DNA from: Datnioides undecimradiatus
Taxonomy: Eukaryota; Chordata; Actinopteri; Lobotiformes; Datnioididae
DNA: 64,000 bases
NCBI GenBank assembly: GCA_008933995.1
Contig: WARS01000025.1
Location: 3,207,477 to 3,271,476 of the forward strand
Direction of reading: 5' to 3'
The notes under the pieces are model-generated. The model was not told the origin of the DNA. It saw only the letters and a program-made list of their open reading frames with translations, and made no database searches. Below, piece after piece: positions 11,438 through 22,559 of the stretch. Position numbers and translations under genes: made by a program. The stretch's first letter is position 1. Each line of letters opens with the position of its first letter.

Positions 11438-11999
11438 TACAATTACACTATGTGTCAACCTCTCCAAATGACAATGACTTACAGTAATTACAATGCCAAA
11501 TGTAGCAGCCCATTTCCATGGTTTGTTTTCATTTAATCCCCACCTTACTGTTTCGCTTTCATTTTTTTTACTTGCCTGTCACGATCTGCATTACACAGAA
11601 TAAAAAAAGAACAAAAATCAAAAATCCAACTTAAACTCTGAAACTGAATTAAAAGTAGGATTAAAGGTGTAAATGTAACTAGCTATTCTTACAAAGTTTA
11701 GAAGCTCTGGAGAACTGAGGCCCACGTGTGCAATTAAGAAAGTTTTAAGAGGATAATTTCAGTTTATTGAAACTTTGGTACTAGTTTAGTTGTTTTGTCC
11801 TTTAGTGTTAATAACTAAAATGTGACTTTACACCAACTACAATTTCCAGAAAGTTTCTTATACTGATCTGATAGTGGCTTGACATGTACAATGTTCCCAT
11901 AGCGGATAGAGATAATTGTCAAAACAAGAATAAAACCAAAGTTGTAATAAACAAGGATAAAATATATACAAACACCTGATCACTGCACCAACATGACAA
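11438..11999. other. Unique AT-rich sequence, nothing seen
   Basis: Contains ordinary poly-A/T words and no open frame of interest. Confidence 0.5.
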
Positions 12000-12360
12000 C
12001 TGTATTCAACCTTTCCAACCTTTCTCTCCTCCAACCCCCTCCCACTTCCAGATTAGTTTTGCTCCTCTCTCCTTTCCTCATCTTCCAGCTTCTGTGTCCC
12101 ATCTCTCTCCTCTAAGCATTTCACACATGTAGTCATCTATTCCCTCAGCGTTCTTTACAAACTATCCATCTCTTGGTACCTTTGTGTACCTTTTCTCCCC
12201 CCTCCGCCCCCACCCCACTCTTTTACTCATTCTCTGCCTATCTAGCCCTCCTGCTCCTTTCTTTCACAAAACTCTATCCTGTCCTTCTCTTCCTCTCACC
12301 TTTCTCCCCTCCTTGCTCTATTCCCAGCTTCCCAGCTGGCTTTCATCTTCCCCAGGTTAG
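12000..12360 (+). repeat. Pyrimidine-rich tract
   Basis: Around 350 bp dominated by C and T on the plus strand, with CTCC- and TTCC-rich words. The 65-codon plus frame at 12,173 is a product of this composition. Confidence 0.7.
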
Positions 12361-12471
12361 ATTACTGTAAAGCACTGCCTGTCTGCCAGCATTCCTGAAA
12401 GCTTTTCATCTCTGCTCCGATTCATCTGGGGAGACAGAGAGTGAGGGAGTAGGGGAGAAAGGGTGAGGGAA

Positions 12472-12480
12472 AGAGAGAGA

Positions 12481-12527
<47 letters not shown>
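12472..12527. repeat. (AG)22 microsatellite
   Basis: 44 bp of perfect AG at 12,483-12,526, preceded by GA-rich purine sequence from about 12,431. Confidence 0.97.
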
Positions 12528-12896
12528 CTGTGTTGTGCTGCAGCTATGGATTTCAGAGCCTTCAGTGGTTAACCTGCACTGCACACTGCACTGGCTGATG
12601 GGAAATTTTCCCGCTGGTCTCTTGGCTGTCTGTGAAACGCCCACTCAGAGCTGAGAGCACACCTCACCGGGGACACACAAATATGCTCACAAATACATGC
12701 ACACTTTGGATAAAGCAACACACAAAATGAGACACTATAAACATAAACAACATTCATGACGTTGTAAGTGTGGGACATTATGAGCGTGAACATATACTAC
12801 ACATGTGCAGAAGCATGACAGACTTAAACCAAGAAAACTGTTCAAGAGAACAGAACATCGATTTATTCATTTTTCATTCTTAATATATAAGGACGC
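12528..12896. other. Unique sequence, nothing seen
   Basis: Complex DNA between the AG array and a decayed MITE. Scattered CA words at 12,670-12,730. Confidence 0.5.
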
Positions 12897-13200
12897 TAGG
12901 GCTGAGCAAAATCAAATATCACATATTTTTCATCACACTTATATCGATACTGCACCGATGCTGAACTCATGACTATTGGTGCTTTCACAAATAATTTACA
13001 GATCAAGATTTTCAATAAATAATAAATAATGAATAAAGATTTAGTGGGTTAAGGCAACTAATATGATAGCCAGAACAGTGTGGTTGGCTTAAATGATATA
13101 TAGAATAGGTGCAACACAAACTAAGATGGAGAGCACTTTTTCCATAATAATGCTATTATGATAACAAAAATCTAACATCTAGTCTCATATGAATCACTGT
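12897..13200 (+). mobile_element. Degraded hAT-type MITE (AGGGCTGGGCAATAT family)
   Basis: Opens CTAGGGCTGAGCAAAATCAA and continues with ATATCACATATTTTTCATCA, TTATATCGATAC, TTGGTGCTTTCACA and GATTTAGTGGGTTAAGGCAA. These are words in the order I remember for a widespread fish MITE whose termini resemble CAGGGCTGGGC. The 3' end (TCTAGTCTCATATGAATCAC) is a mutated version of its ATATCG-rich terminus. It has no coding capacity. The family assignment rests on memory and needs a repeat library. Confidence 0.6.
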
Positions 13201-13534
13201 TCTTGTTCTTGTTGTGTTGTTTGTTTTTTTGCATTGATTTGAATGTTTAGACAGTAAAAATCCATAATTCTCTGGCAGCATGATGATACACCTGGAGATG
13301 TGTTTATGGTGTAATTGAGATAGGCAACACTCGTCGCCACACAGCACCCTGAAATGTACTCAGCCCTGAGAAAAAGAACGAGATCCATGAGATGTAAATG
13401 TAACGGAATGTGTGCTGAACTCTGTGTGAATGTGTGTTTGTGTGTTTCTGCCCACATACATGCATTGACAGCTTACAAACAGCAGTGCAGGTTTAATTAC
13501 AGACGGCCCTCCAGCTGTTTATCGCGCTGCTTCG

Positions 13535-13592
13535 GTGTGTGTGTGTGTGTGTGTGTGGGTGCGTATTTGTGTGTGTGTGTGTTTGTATGTGT
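13535..13592. repeat. (GT)n microsatellite, two blocks
   Basis: (GT)n at 13,535-13,558, then a GCGTATT interruption, then (GT)n with TTG/TATG variants to about 13,592. Confidence 0.95.
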
Positions 13593-14005
13593 CTTACTGT
13601 AAAAAATTGGGGGACTGTGTCAGTGGGTGAGTATCTAGTGTAGCAACACTGCAGTGCAACATTGTATGTTATGTATGTGACTGTAAGGTCTGGTTACTGA
13701 GAAAACAGTGTTTATACTGCTTAGTGCTGTGTGTTTGTGTGGGTATCTTCTTAGAAATGTCTGTGTCAGTGTGCGTGAGCCTGTCTGTGGAGATAGCAGC
13801 ACATGTGCAGATTTAAAAACAAAATGTGCTTTCTTTAACCATGTTTGAACAGCAAATCCAAAATAGCCGCTACAAACGTCTATCCATTCTGCGTTTCTGT
13901 GGATCCTCCTACAGTTCCAGTTTTCTACAAATAAGCTCAGCATCTAGATATAAAACAGGCTAAGGCAATCCACTCAGGCATGACTACTGATTTTAAAATA
14001 TCACT
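13593..14005. other. Unique sequence, nothing seen
   Basis: A minus frame of 102 codons (13,635-13,943) has no domain-like sequence and no splice context. Confidence 0.5.
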
Positions 14006-14198
14006 AGATCCAGGGCTGCAAAGTGATGATTACTGTCAGTATCGGTTGATTTTATTTTTTCAAAGGTCAAATGGTGAAAAAGTGCATAACGACACAACAT
14101 GGGGCAGTTCACAATGATATGAAACTTAATAAGTGAACAATTAAAAAAAATTGTGGTCAATCCACTAATCATTTTTTCAGTAACTGTTTTAGGTCCAG
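14006..14198 (+). mobile_element. Degraded hAT-type MITE with possible 8-bp target duplication
   Basis: Begins GGGCTGCAAAGTGATGATTA, has internal AAATGGTGAAAAAGTG and ends CCACTAATCATTTTTTCAGT, the arrangement of the common fish AGGGCTGCAACTAACGATTA element. AGATCCAG (14,006-14,013) and AGGTCCAG (14,191-14,198) flank it and differ by one base, as a decayed hAT 8-bp duplication would. At about 177 bp it is nonautonomous. Confidence 0.5.
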
Positions 14199-15289
14199 AT
14201 TAGAACAAAATAACTGAAAAAAAGAAAAATCATATATCCATCTCTCCGCTTCCTCTCGGGCAGCTTCGCAAATGGACTTGTGTATTACTAGGCTTGTGAG
14301 ATTGTTTCTGCTGTGCCTTCAACATAACTTTGCATTCTCCTACAGACACACACTCACATCCCAGTGTCATTGTACCAAGTCGATCCTCTATGATGGGGCT
14401 GTGTGATGATATGGTGCTATGAAGCATTAGGGGCATCCCTGCATGGGAAATTTATGGACCTGCCAGTCTTCGGGCCCTACTCACAACTCTCACACCCTTT
14501 AATCTTACTGCTGTCATCTACTGTCAATGCCTTATGACTATGGCCTTGGCTAACTGCCAGCCGCTACATAGGCACTCTGTCTGTGTGTGTGAGCGCAGGC
14601 TTGAGAGTGTGAATGTGAGACTGGTGATATACAACACTGCTGTGTTGTACAGTAGAGTATAGTGTGTCAGTCAAATATAGGCCAGAAGTGACAGGCACAA
14701 GTGCTGCACTAGTAACAGTGCTAAAACCTCCAAAAAAGAAGTTCTGCGATTGTACACAGACAACACACAGCAAATGCATGCCAAATCACAGTCTTCACTT
14801 CCACTACAATTCCTGTATGTTAGCAACAACACACTGATTTGGCAAGAAGACAGCGAGACAAAGAAAGAATGGAGGGGTAGGGAGGATAACAAAACTGTCC
14901 TCTAAGCAATGCTTTGATGCTCACAAACTGTACTGAATGAGCAACTTCTGAAAATATTAATTCTTTATTCTTTGGCAGAAGCTACCCCCACACAGAAAAA
15001 TGGATATTACACATAATGACATGCATTAACGTGTATTTCATGATAATTCTTATAATCATAGCTAACAGGATGTGGTTCTTATTGCCCTTATTCATCCACA
15101 TTTTGTCTCAATAGGCCCTTAGAGGCAGTTTGGTTGCTGTCCACATCCTCTGTAGACAGATTCAGAAGTCACTTGAGGCAGATGAGCAGACTCAATGAGC
15201 GAGTGAATGAAAGAAGTGATCAACAGTCTGGCAAATGGCCTGCACAATCCCGCACGCACACACATGCAGACAGAGACAAGTGCTGAGCC
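14199..15289. other. Unique sequence, nothing seen
   Basis: Ordinary complex DNA with a few GT words (14,581; 14,636). Minus frames of about 70 codons near 14,564-14,892 overlap each other and are discounted. Confidence 0.5.
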
Positions 15290-15540
15290 TTACCCTTTTA
15301 TGATAAGCATTTATAACCAAAGCCTTGAACAAAACAGCTAATTCGTCGGGCTCTGTGGGAAGCTCATTGTTTCACTGAAGAGGTGATTTGAAATTGCTGT
15401 GATCAGCCAAGAAAGTAATTATAGAATGAAACATCAACAATAATGTTCAAAGTTGGAAAGCAGCAATTGGCAAATTCTCAATAAATTAGCATGAATATGA
15501 AATAAAGAATGGATGCTATATGGTTCAGAGATTGTAGTAT
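15290..15540. promoter_or_regulatory. Conserved-noncoding-element-like block
   Basis: Repeat-free sequence with TGATAAGCATTTATAACC (15,301-15,318), CAGCTAATTCG near 15,335, and TAATTA at 15,416-15,421. This GATA, HOX/CDX-like and homeodomain mix is typical of developmental enhancers. Stops occur in all frames. Confidence 0.4.
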
Positions 15541-16155
15541 AAGCCTTTTCTAATGCTCAAGCATCATTTAATAAACCTTTGAGTCAAATGCAAAGCGTGT
15601 ATATATGTACCTTATGTCTCTTACAGAATATCTTATATTATACATTGTCCAAAGCAGAGGGTATTAGCTACCAGGACACAGAGTTAAGGCTAAATACCCC
15701 TAAACCCTGTATATATTGGTCCCTGCACACATAAATTATACTTTTTACATGTGCATAAAATAACACTACTTCTGTCCACTGCTAAATACGTTAACATAGT
15801 CTAAACAGACGACCGTCAGGGTCTTCGTCAGGGTCTCATTCTCAGAGTAGCAGCCTCAGGGCTGAATGTGCCTTCCTCCTACCAGCCTCCAGAGTGGGTT
15901 AATTGCACAGTCTGGAGGGGAGTGCTGTCTCAGTGCTTTAACTTTGGACACAGACAGATGGGTTCGCTCACCCTTTTCCTGTCTTTCTCTCTCTGTGGTA
16001 TGAAAGCTGAGCATCATTATCTGTCGGGAAGTCTTTAGGTGAGCCTGCTGAGTAAGCGTAGTGACCAACCTCATCCATTTTCTCTATATGTTGCTATTGT
16101 TCTCAGTGTGTAGAGTTACCGGAACTAATACTGTCTAAATGGTAAATCCAGTACA
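15541..16155. other. Unique sequence, nothing seen
   Basis: No repeat, hairpin or coding signal of note. Confidence 0.5.
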
Positions 16156-16400
16156 CGTAACACTAATTGTATATTCAATCAGTTGCTGCATTATTAAGTT
16201 GCTGGCACCACGGTGTTTAAACAGCAATCAATAAATGCAATTAATACCACAAAATATACCGCAGCATTTTTTCGCCTGGCTGTCACTGTGCGGTAATAGT
16301 AAAAGGGATTATTGTTGTCACTGCTCGGCTCGCCTGTGTAATGTCAGTCTTTGGGGAAATTAACAACATTTCCCAGGTTTCCTTCTGCTTTGCAAGCCCA
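16156..16400. promoter_or_regulatory. Conserved-noncoding-element-like block
   Basis: Contains CTAATTG (16,163), an 8-bp palindrome GTTTAAAC (16,215-16,222), CAATCAATAAATGCAATTAA (16,226-16,245) and several CpGs in the 3' half. Complexity is high and no frame is open. Confidence 0.4.
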
Positions 16401-17336
16401 GCAACCAACATACTGAATGACCAAATGACTGATGCAGTCTGGAAAATTAAAAAGGTACAAACAAAGTTAAATATACAAAATTATTTACTGGTATAAAAAG
16501 GTCCCGGGGTATAGTGTTGGAAATATTCCTTATTATTATAACGTCTTTAATGATCAGTTGACATCAGTACTACTTGAGAAACCTTTCAGCAGTCAATACT
16601 GTTGGACTGTTTGTACTGAAAACTTTCTGCACTGGCATTACAAAGCACAACACAATCTGAAGTTTACAAATCTAGGATCACACTCTTTTTGAGAGCTGTC
16701 TATCGCTAAAACACAGATACACTCAAAATCCCATTGAACCCATTTCCATCACTCCGAGACCCTAAACTGTCCCATTTGAGCCCTATCATTTCCATCTCCC
16801 ACGGGCTATGTATTTTAGCAAGCTAGGTCTCAGGCCAGGAGATGAGGACTCTAGGAGGGTCCTGGTGGAAGGATTAGCTTTCCTATCCTCCTTCAGCTCT
16901 TTACCATTTTAATGAGGCAGGGCCAGAGGGTCTTTCTTCTGCCCCAGCCAACTGTGTCATAGTCTGGGCCTGGGGACGGAGTGCGGCTGCTGGGGTTCAG
17001 GGACGGTTCTAATACAGCACAGCCATTGTATGGGGAAATGGAGTGAGATATGGCGCTGATGAGAGGGGAATGAGGGAGGTGTGTGCATGAGAGAGAAACA
17101 GACAGAGACAGAAGTATGTGGGTGCCATATATGAGTATGTACGCGCAAACCTCTATGTGTGTCTTCTGCCAGAATAAAAGAGTAATTTAGGTCTTTCTAT
17201 GGGCCTACCTCTAAAGCTCCCCTGGTATGCACCCCGATAACACAGAGAGGGCACATGTGGATTAACTCTCTATTGAAGGAACTGTAATTACCTGCTGATA
17301 TGAATATTATTATTACTACATGGGGAAAAAACGGAC
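16401..17336. other. Unique sequence, nothing seen
   Basis: Ordinary DNA. A mildly GC-richer patch at 16,840-16,990 lacks splice-site context. Confidence 0.5.
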
Positions 17337-17415
17337 AATTTTCGTTTCAAAAATCCACAAAACCAGCCAAGTGAATGTTAAGGGTTAACTTAGCACGGAA
17401 ACGAAATTGGCTGGT
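17337..17415. repeat. Palindrome-rich 80-bp segment with interlocked inverted repeats
   Basis: AATTTTCGTTTC (17,337-17,348) is inverted as GAAACGAAATT (17,398-17,408). ACCAGCCAA (17,362-17,370) is inverted as TTGGCTGGT (17,407-17,415). GTTAAGGGTTAAC (17,377-17,389) lies between. The two long-range pairs interlock instead of nesting. Confidence 0.6.
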
Positions 17416-18719
17416 AATGCTTTATTTGCAACATCACTCTCACAAAAGACAATGAGCATCAGGCAAAGTCAGTGAAAGGGCAACTGTCTGCGGCTGTATT
17501 ATTCTAGGATTTAAGAAATACACCAATGTTTCTAGACTATTTTCTTCTATTTCTCATTAAATTGTGTATACATTGTGAAGTGGATACTTTCAACCTACTG
17601 TAAAATAAAAGCCATTGACAGAAAAGACTAGATAATTCAAGGCACTGCAGGAGATGTGTGTGTATCCAATATTAATAAATTGGCTCTGACAAACACTTCC
17701 AAAGCCACCTGGGGTTATGCAAGGCAGATGTCTACTCAGTGCTTTAAAGGAGGACAAAGCTACTGCCACTGGGGTGAGAGAATGGACAAAAAGCCATTGG
17801 GCTGCCACAAGGCTTGACAGGGATGGACAGCGGGAAAAGCAAAGGGGCTGAGGGCTCTAGTGGTGTGTGTAAAGATCAAAAGGTGTGTGAGTGCTTGTGT
17901 CTCTAGCGTGCACAAGGATGTGCATGTATCCAAGCATCCAATGACACCTCAAAGAAATCCAGGCTGAAACAATTTTTTAGATTCCACAAAACCCCACGGC
18001 AAAACAAAACTGCAGCCACAGCAGGGGGTCTGAGTGAGTCCTCTCTATTGGACAAAAGGCCTGTCAATCATCACAGGGGGTCAGGAGGGTGGTCAAAACT
18101 CAAATCAGGGCACAATGGCTCTTTGGGATTCTACGTTCACGCATGCACACACACACCCTGAAAGAATGCATGGCTAATCAACATTGTAGAAAAAAAACCA
18201 CAAATAACCTTGAACTGATGTTCTGTGGGTTTCAGCGATAAAGGGTTTCATAAAAAGAACTCAACCAGCCAAAGAATGCTCCTGATGTGAATGCGTGCAG
18301 CCATGGCTATTGAATTGGTTATAATGGAGGAGTCCATGAAGAGGAGTCATTGATACAGGCTGAAGTCCACTTCACGGTGGTTTTGGCATTGAGAGGGTGA
18401 GACTGAGAACCATTTCACAGCCAAAGACACTTGGCCTTGGGGCAGAAATGCCTATGGAGTAGGGCTAGCCTCAATGCTATGACCTACGAGTTTCAGGGAG
18501 CATAGAACACAATCATTACTGTCACTAGGGCTTGACATTGACTTAGTCTTTGTCTATCAGCCTCGATCTTTCTCACGCATACAATGAATGACCTCAACAC
18601 AAGTGTCAAGCATCCATGTCAGTGAAACAAGACTTGCTGTAGTCATATCCTGAGCCACTGAAACACCCCACCCTTTTTACTGCAGTTCTGTCCTCTTACA
18701 TATGCACTTTTCTTATTTC
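17416..18719. other. Unique sequence, nothing seen
   Basis: Mixed DNA with small CA words at about 18,145. No exon, hairpin or strong motif noticed. Confidence 0.5.
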
Positions 18720-18870
18720 ATTTTACATTCCCAATAGCCTCCCCTCCTAATGTCTCTCTTTACCTCTCCCCACTTCTTCTACACTCTATACTTTCCAAAT
18801 CCTCTGCCAGACATTCACCTCTATTCCACTCACCTTTATTCTGCTATTCTCTCCTCAACAAGGCGGTTTC
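18720..18870 (+). repeat. Pyrimidine-rich tract
   Basis: CT-rich plus strand with words such as CCTCCCCTCCTAATG and CTCTCCCCACTTCTTC. Confidence 0.55.
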
Positions 18871-19683
18871 CTCTGTGCTCGGGCCCTACAGTCCCAGGGC
18901 AGGCTAAATCACAGCCAGCCACAGGCGCTAAATAAGAACAAACGCCCCTGCTTTACCTGGACAGCCTCCCTGAGGGGACACTCAGAAACTAGAAGACAGC
19001 TAGCATTCTCTCTATTTCTTCCTGTATACCCCCTCCCCAGTTCCCCTCAATCTCTGCACCGTGTGTAATTGAAAAACATAAGGCCCAAAGGCTTTTGCTT
19101 TCTCGACTAAAGAAATAGGGCGAATGCCTCATAGGGAGAGGAAGAGAAAGGGAGGGTTTGTGGGTTACACAGAGCAATAAGGCAGCCACCATGTACCTGG
19201 CAACCAGATGCACACAGAGGAGTACTGTTTTTAAGTGGGTTGAGGGTAGTCGATGAGGAAAAACATGTGATCTTCAAAGATCTAAAGAACATAAAGTTGC
19301 ATTCAGTGAATTTTGAATGTTCTACAAAAACGTACTGAGTCAAAAGGAAACAGGAGAATATGGAGAAAGTGACAGCGAGAACTAGAGTTCCTGGTAAGTT
19401 TTGAGATGTCTCAGAGTCTGAGCTGTTAAAAACATGTGTGCATAGATACGCATGGTACTGCAGCCAAGAATACAGCATCAAGTACCTTACAAATGCCTAA
19501 TGTCACTAGCTATACAAATAGCTAGAAGAAACTCTGCGTGTAGAGACTGAAAGACAAGGTGTGCAGGGGGCTACTTGGAGGATCCTCCATCCTGCTATGT
19601 TGTTTGATTTCAAGCAGCAGGTGTGCATTAATCCCCCTACTGACAGGACACTAGCTATGGGGCTCTCCTGTCATTCTATTTAG
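18871..19683. other. Unique sequence, nothing seen
   Basis: A minus frame of 124 codons (19,107-19,481) is within chance length and shows no domain. Confidence 0.5.
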
Positions 19684-19712
19684 ACACACACACACACACA
19701 TACACATACACA
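19684..19712. repeat. (AC)n microsatellite, interrupted
   Basis: AC dinucleotides with two TACA interruptions. Confidence 0.9.
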
Positions 19713-19994
19713 ATCAATCAAGTCAAATGAAAATGCACCTGACTCCTCAACAGTGTGCACAAGGGGGACATGCACAATATGGTGTACATGCACAATCACC
19801 TTGTACAACTTTTAGACGACAGTCAAATCAGACATCAGTTGCGAGTGCATATGCACGTGCGTACATATGACGCCAGTGTGTGACTAATTATTAATTTCTT
19901 CCTTGCGTATTAGTGTGTGTCACTGCTCCTGCCTGACTGCTTTGCATTCTCATCTCTCCCTCTTGCGTGGTGCACACAGATGAAAGCAGGACTT

Positions 19995-20180
19995 GTGTGT
20001 AATTAATTGGATATGTTTGTAATTAGGGAGCGAGAGAGGGAGAGATGCGTGCAAGCCTCCTTTTGTTTTGTCTGTAGCGCCTAACAACAGCACAGGAAAA
20101 TAAAAACTGATTACACAGAACACTAATTACCATGGAATTATCCCCCTCACTTCACAGGGTTAATTCGTATTCCATGTGCA
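19995..20180. promoter_or_regulatory. Homeodomain-core-rich conserved-like block
   Basis: TAATTAATTGG (20,000-20,010), GTAATTAG (20,020-20,027), CTAATTACC (20,123-20,131) and GTTAATTCG near 20,159 give four homeodomain cores in about 160 bp. Just downstream, ACGCATGCATGCGC (20,207-20,220) is alternating purine-pyrimidine. Confidence 0.35.
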
Positions 20181-20220
20181 TGTGTGTTTGTGGAACACTC
20201 AGACGGACGCATGCATGCGC

Positions 20221-20975
20221 TTGCATGTGATTTGTACGCGTTCCCTCTACATGGATACAGACGCACGCTTTGGTGCTGCAATCAGTATGTTATTGACCAT
20301 TAGCCTGGTCAGAGGGAAGCATAAACTCGGGATGGAAGGTAATGAAATATTTGCTTAACAAGAAAGCAGCTTGCTCACAGGTGCTCTTTGTGACAAAATA
20401 CATATTTTCTTTTAAAGGGAAGTTTACTAGCTAGCTTTGAGGTCCATGGACATTTTACCTGTCCAAAGGTAAAAGACACTGCACAGTCAAACAGTGAAAT
20501 TCAAACATTGAGAGTACAGAAACCATCATGGTTCAACTAGTTATTGCAGTTTGAAGGCAGGAATGAACGAGATGCACAGTGGTCTTGAATACTGGTCACT
20601 CTTAACACCTGCTCTTCATTTGTGCAGTGCTCTAAATGCAAACTAAAGAAACAATAAGAAAAATATTCCAGACAAAAAAGACGTTCCACTTTTAAAAATA
20701 AGGCATGTATCTTGTATCAGGTGATGGCAAAACACTTCTCATATTAAGCTAAAGAAAATTTTTATACTGCTGCAGTGAGTGAGCAAGGGACTGTGAAGCC
20801 AGGATCTATTCATAAACAAGGCCAGGCAGCTATTCAAAATGGTTCAATAAAGTGCTTTAATCGTACTCATGTTGGTCTCAAAAGTCAAGCTCTGCTGCTG
20901 AATAAGCACAGCAGTGCTTCACTCTGCCTGCTTTCCTGTTATCATTGCCTTTTGCTAAGAAAGGAGAGTTGGTAA
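20221..20975. other. Unique sequence, nothing seen
   Basis: AT-leaning DNA with no repeat array. Frames are 60-66 codons. Confidence 0.5.
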
Positions 20976-20979
20976 TGAG

Positions 20980-20996
20980 TTGGTTGGTTGGTTGGA
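20980..20996. repeat. (TTGG)4 tetranucleotide repeat
   Basis: Four TTGG units ahead of TTGGATTG. Confidence 0.85.
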
Positions 20997-21119
20997 TTGT
21001 TCTGTCTGTGTGTTGCATGTGTGCGTCTGCCTTTTTGAAAGTACATATTCCCGCGAACACGTGTGCATACACACATCACTTCCAACTGTGCCTAAAATGC
21101 CATCTGATTAACAGCCCCA

Positions 21120-21137
21120 TTTTTTTTTTTTTTTTTT
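21120..21137. repeat. Poly-T (T18) followed by (GGT)3
   Basis: Eighteen T residues and then GGTGGTGG. On the minus strand this is an A tract, which could be the tail of an unrecognised retroposed copy, but no SINE or LINE body is visible beside it. Confidence 0.9.
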
Positions 21138-21289
21138 GGTGGTGGTGTTAATAAGCTTATCCTCTGGCAGCTTTTATACAAACAAACACAGATGCACAAC
21201 CGACACCAAGAGACTCACTATAAAAGCATTTGAGGCTTTTAGAGCGAGTTTCTATTGGCCAGGGGCGCTACAGAGGTCTAAACACAAAA

Positions 21290-21291
<2 letters not shown>

Positions 21292-21339
<48 letters not shown>
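21292..21339. repeat. (CA)24 microsatellite
   Basis: 48 bp of uninterrupted CA, one of the longest perfect arrays in the window. Confidence 0.98.
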
Positions 21340-21481
21340 ATGACAGGTAGCACACTGTGCTTAGCAAGAGCCAAAACATTCTATGATGACTGAAAACTGA
21401 CATTTAAAACTTTCTGCATTCTGAAACTAAAGCAAAATAAAGCACATAACTTACACAACAGCATATGTTGCTCAACAACCT

Positions 21482-21508
21482 ATTAATGCTGAGCCTTTCA
21501 GCATTAAT
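21482..21508. repeat. 11-bp perfect hairpin
   Basis: ATTAATGCTGA, loop GCCTT, then TCAGCATTAAT. A further T-G wobble and C-G pair extend the stem. About 0.1 such hairpins would be expected by chance in 64 kb. Both arms carry ATTAAT homeodomain-like cores. Confidence 0.65.
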
Positions 21509-22300
21509 GGCATGTTCACAGATGTAACCTATACCACAGGCATTAACACAAGCCCATGCCATCATAAATGCTGGCTTTTGAACTTTGCACTGAAAGCCAT
21601 TAGGATGGTCGTTGCCTCTTAAACTCATTTGAAATGTGGACTGTAAGATAAAAGGACACTTTCCCTTTATGCGCTAGTCCAACTCATAAGACCTTGGACG
21701 AAAGACATGTTAGCTGGATGTTTTAATATATGGTTTTCAATTTGCATCGTTGACATTTAACTTGCATTTGTGGATGCAGCAACAAAATGTTTACCAATAA
21801 TTAAATTAAATAAATAATGATTATATTATGTAATTAAATAAATGATTTTTCCACAGTGTTCCCAGGCCAATGTAAAAATATTTTATATAATTATGTCATA
21901 CTTGTTGGACTTTTTGTTGCGAATCTCATCCAAGCCTTACTTGTCAATGACAAGCTATGGTGACCGAGAACAATTTACTGCTCATCAGAAATCTGGAAAC
22001 AGATTAATGTTCCTCCCAAGTCAACCATAAACATTTTTCCTCATACTTGTAGATGCATTTTTCTCGGCATACTCATAATGCCGCTGCTGTTGTATGAATG
22101 CCAAATTAAACAGTGAAGCATCAACAGCCATGCAAATAAAGTAGAGGATAAAAATGCAAAAACCAAGCCAAGCAGAGAGATGACAGCGTGTGCATCCAGA
22201 GCATGTGCTCTCGGAAAGCAAATGTATCTTTTGAATCTATTTTTCCACTGAGGTGGACCTGAGGGGGGACACCCTCTTCCCTGTAGAATACGGAAATGGA
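21509..22300. other. Unique AT-rich sequence, nothing seen
   Basis: An A/T-rich patch (AAATTAAATAAATAATG-like) at 21,798-21,845. No gene signal. Confidence 0.5.
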
Positions 22301-22375
22301 GGAGTGGATCCCTCTAGACTTTTCTTCCTTTCTTTCTCACCCTCTCTCTCTCTCTCTCCATCTTCCTGCATCCCT
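22301..22375 (+). repeat. Pyrimidine tract with (CT)9
   Basis: CT dinucleotides at 22,342-22,359 inside a CT-rich stretch immediately upstream of a CpG cluster. Confidence 0.85.
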
Positions 22376-22455
22376 GCGTTGCATGGCTCGGCTCGCCCTG
22401 TGTTACCATAGCAACAAGGACTGGTGCGGCATGGCGAGGAGTACGGAGGGAGAAA
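22376..22455. promoter_or_regulatory. Local CpG cluster containing a perfect RFX X-box
   Basis: Six CpGs in about 75 bp where the neighbourhood has few. GTTACC, AT, AGCAAC at 22,402-22,415 matches the X-box GTNRCC-N(0-3)-RGYAAC at every position. RFX factors bind such sites in ciliary and immune promoters and in neural enhancers. No TATA box or initiator was noted, so promoter or enhancer is undecided. Confidence 0.45.
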
Positions 22456-22559
22456 GGAGAGGAAGAGAGGGAAGGAAGACTCCACCTGCAGTCCCCTACC
22501 AGCAGCAGAAACCCTGAGGGAATCTAGTGGGAGAGACGGAGAGACAAGAGTTCGTTCCC

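Noticed and set aside
17818-17834. GGACAGCG right-half RE1-like word
   Set aside because: The left half TTCAGCACC is absent next to it.
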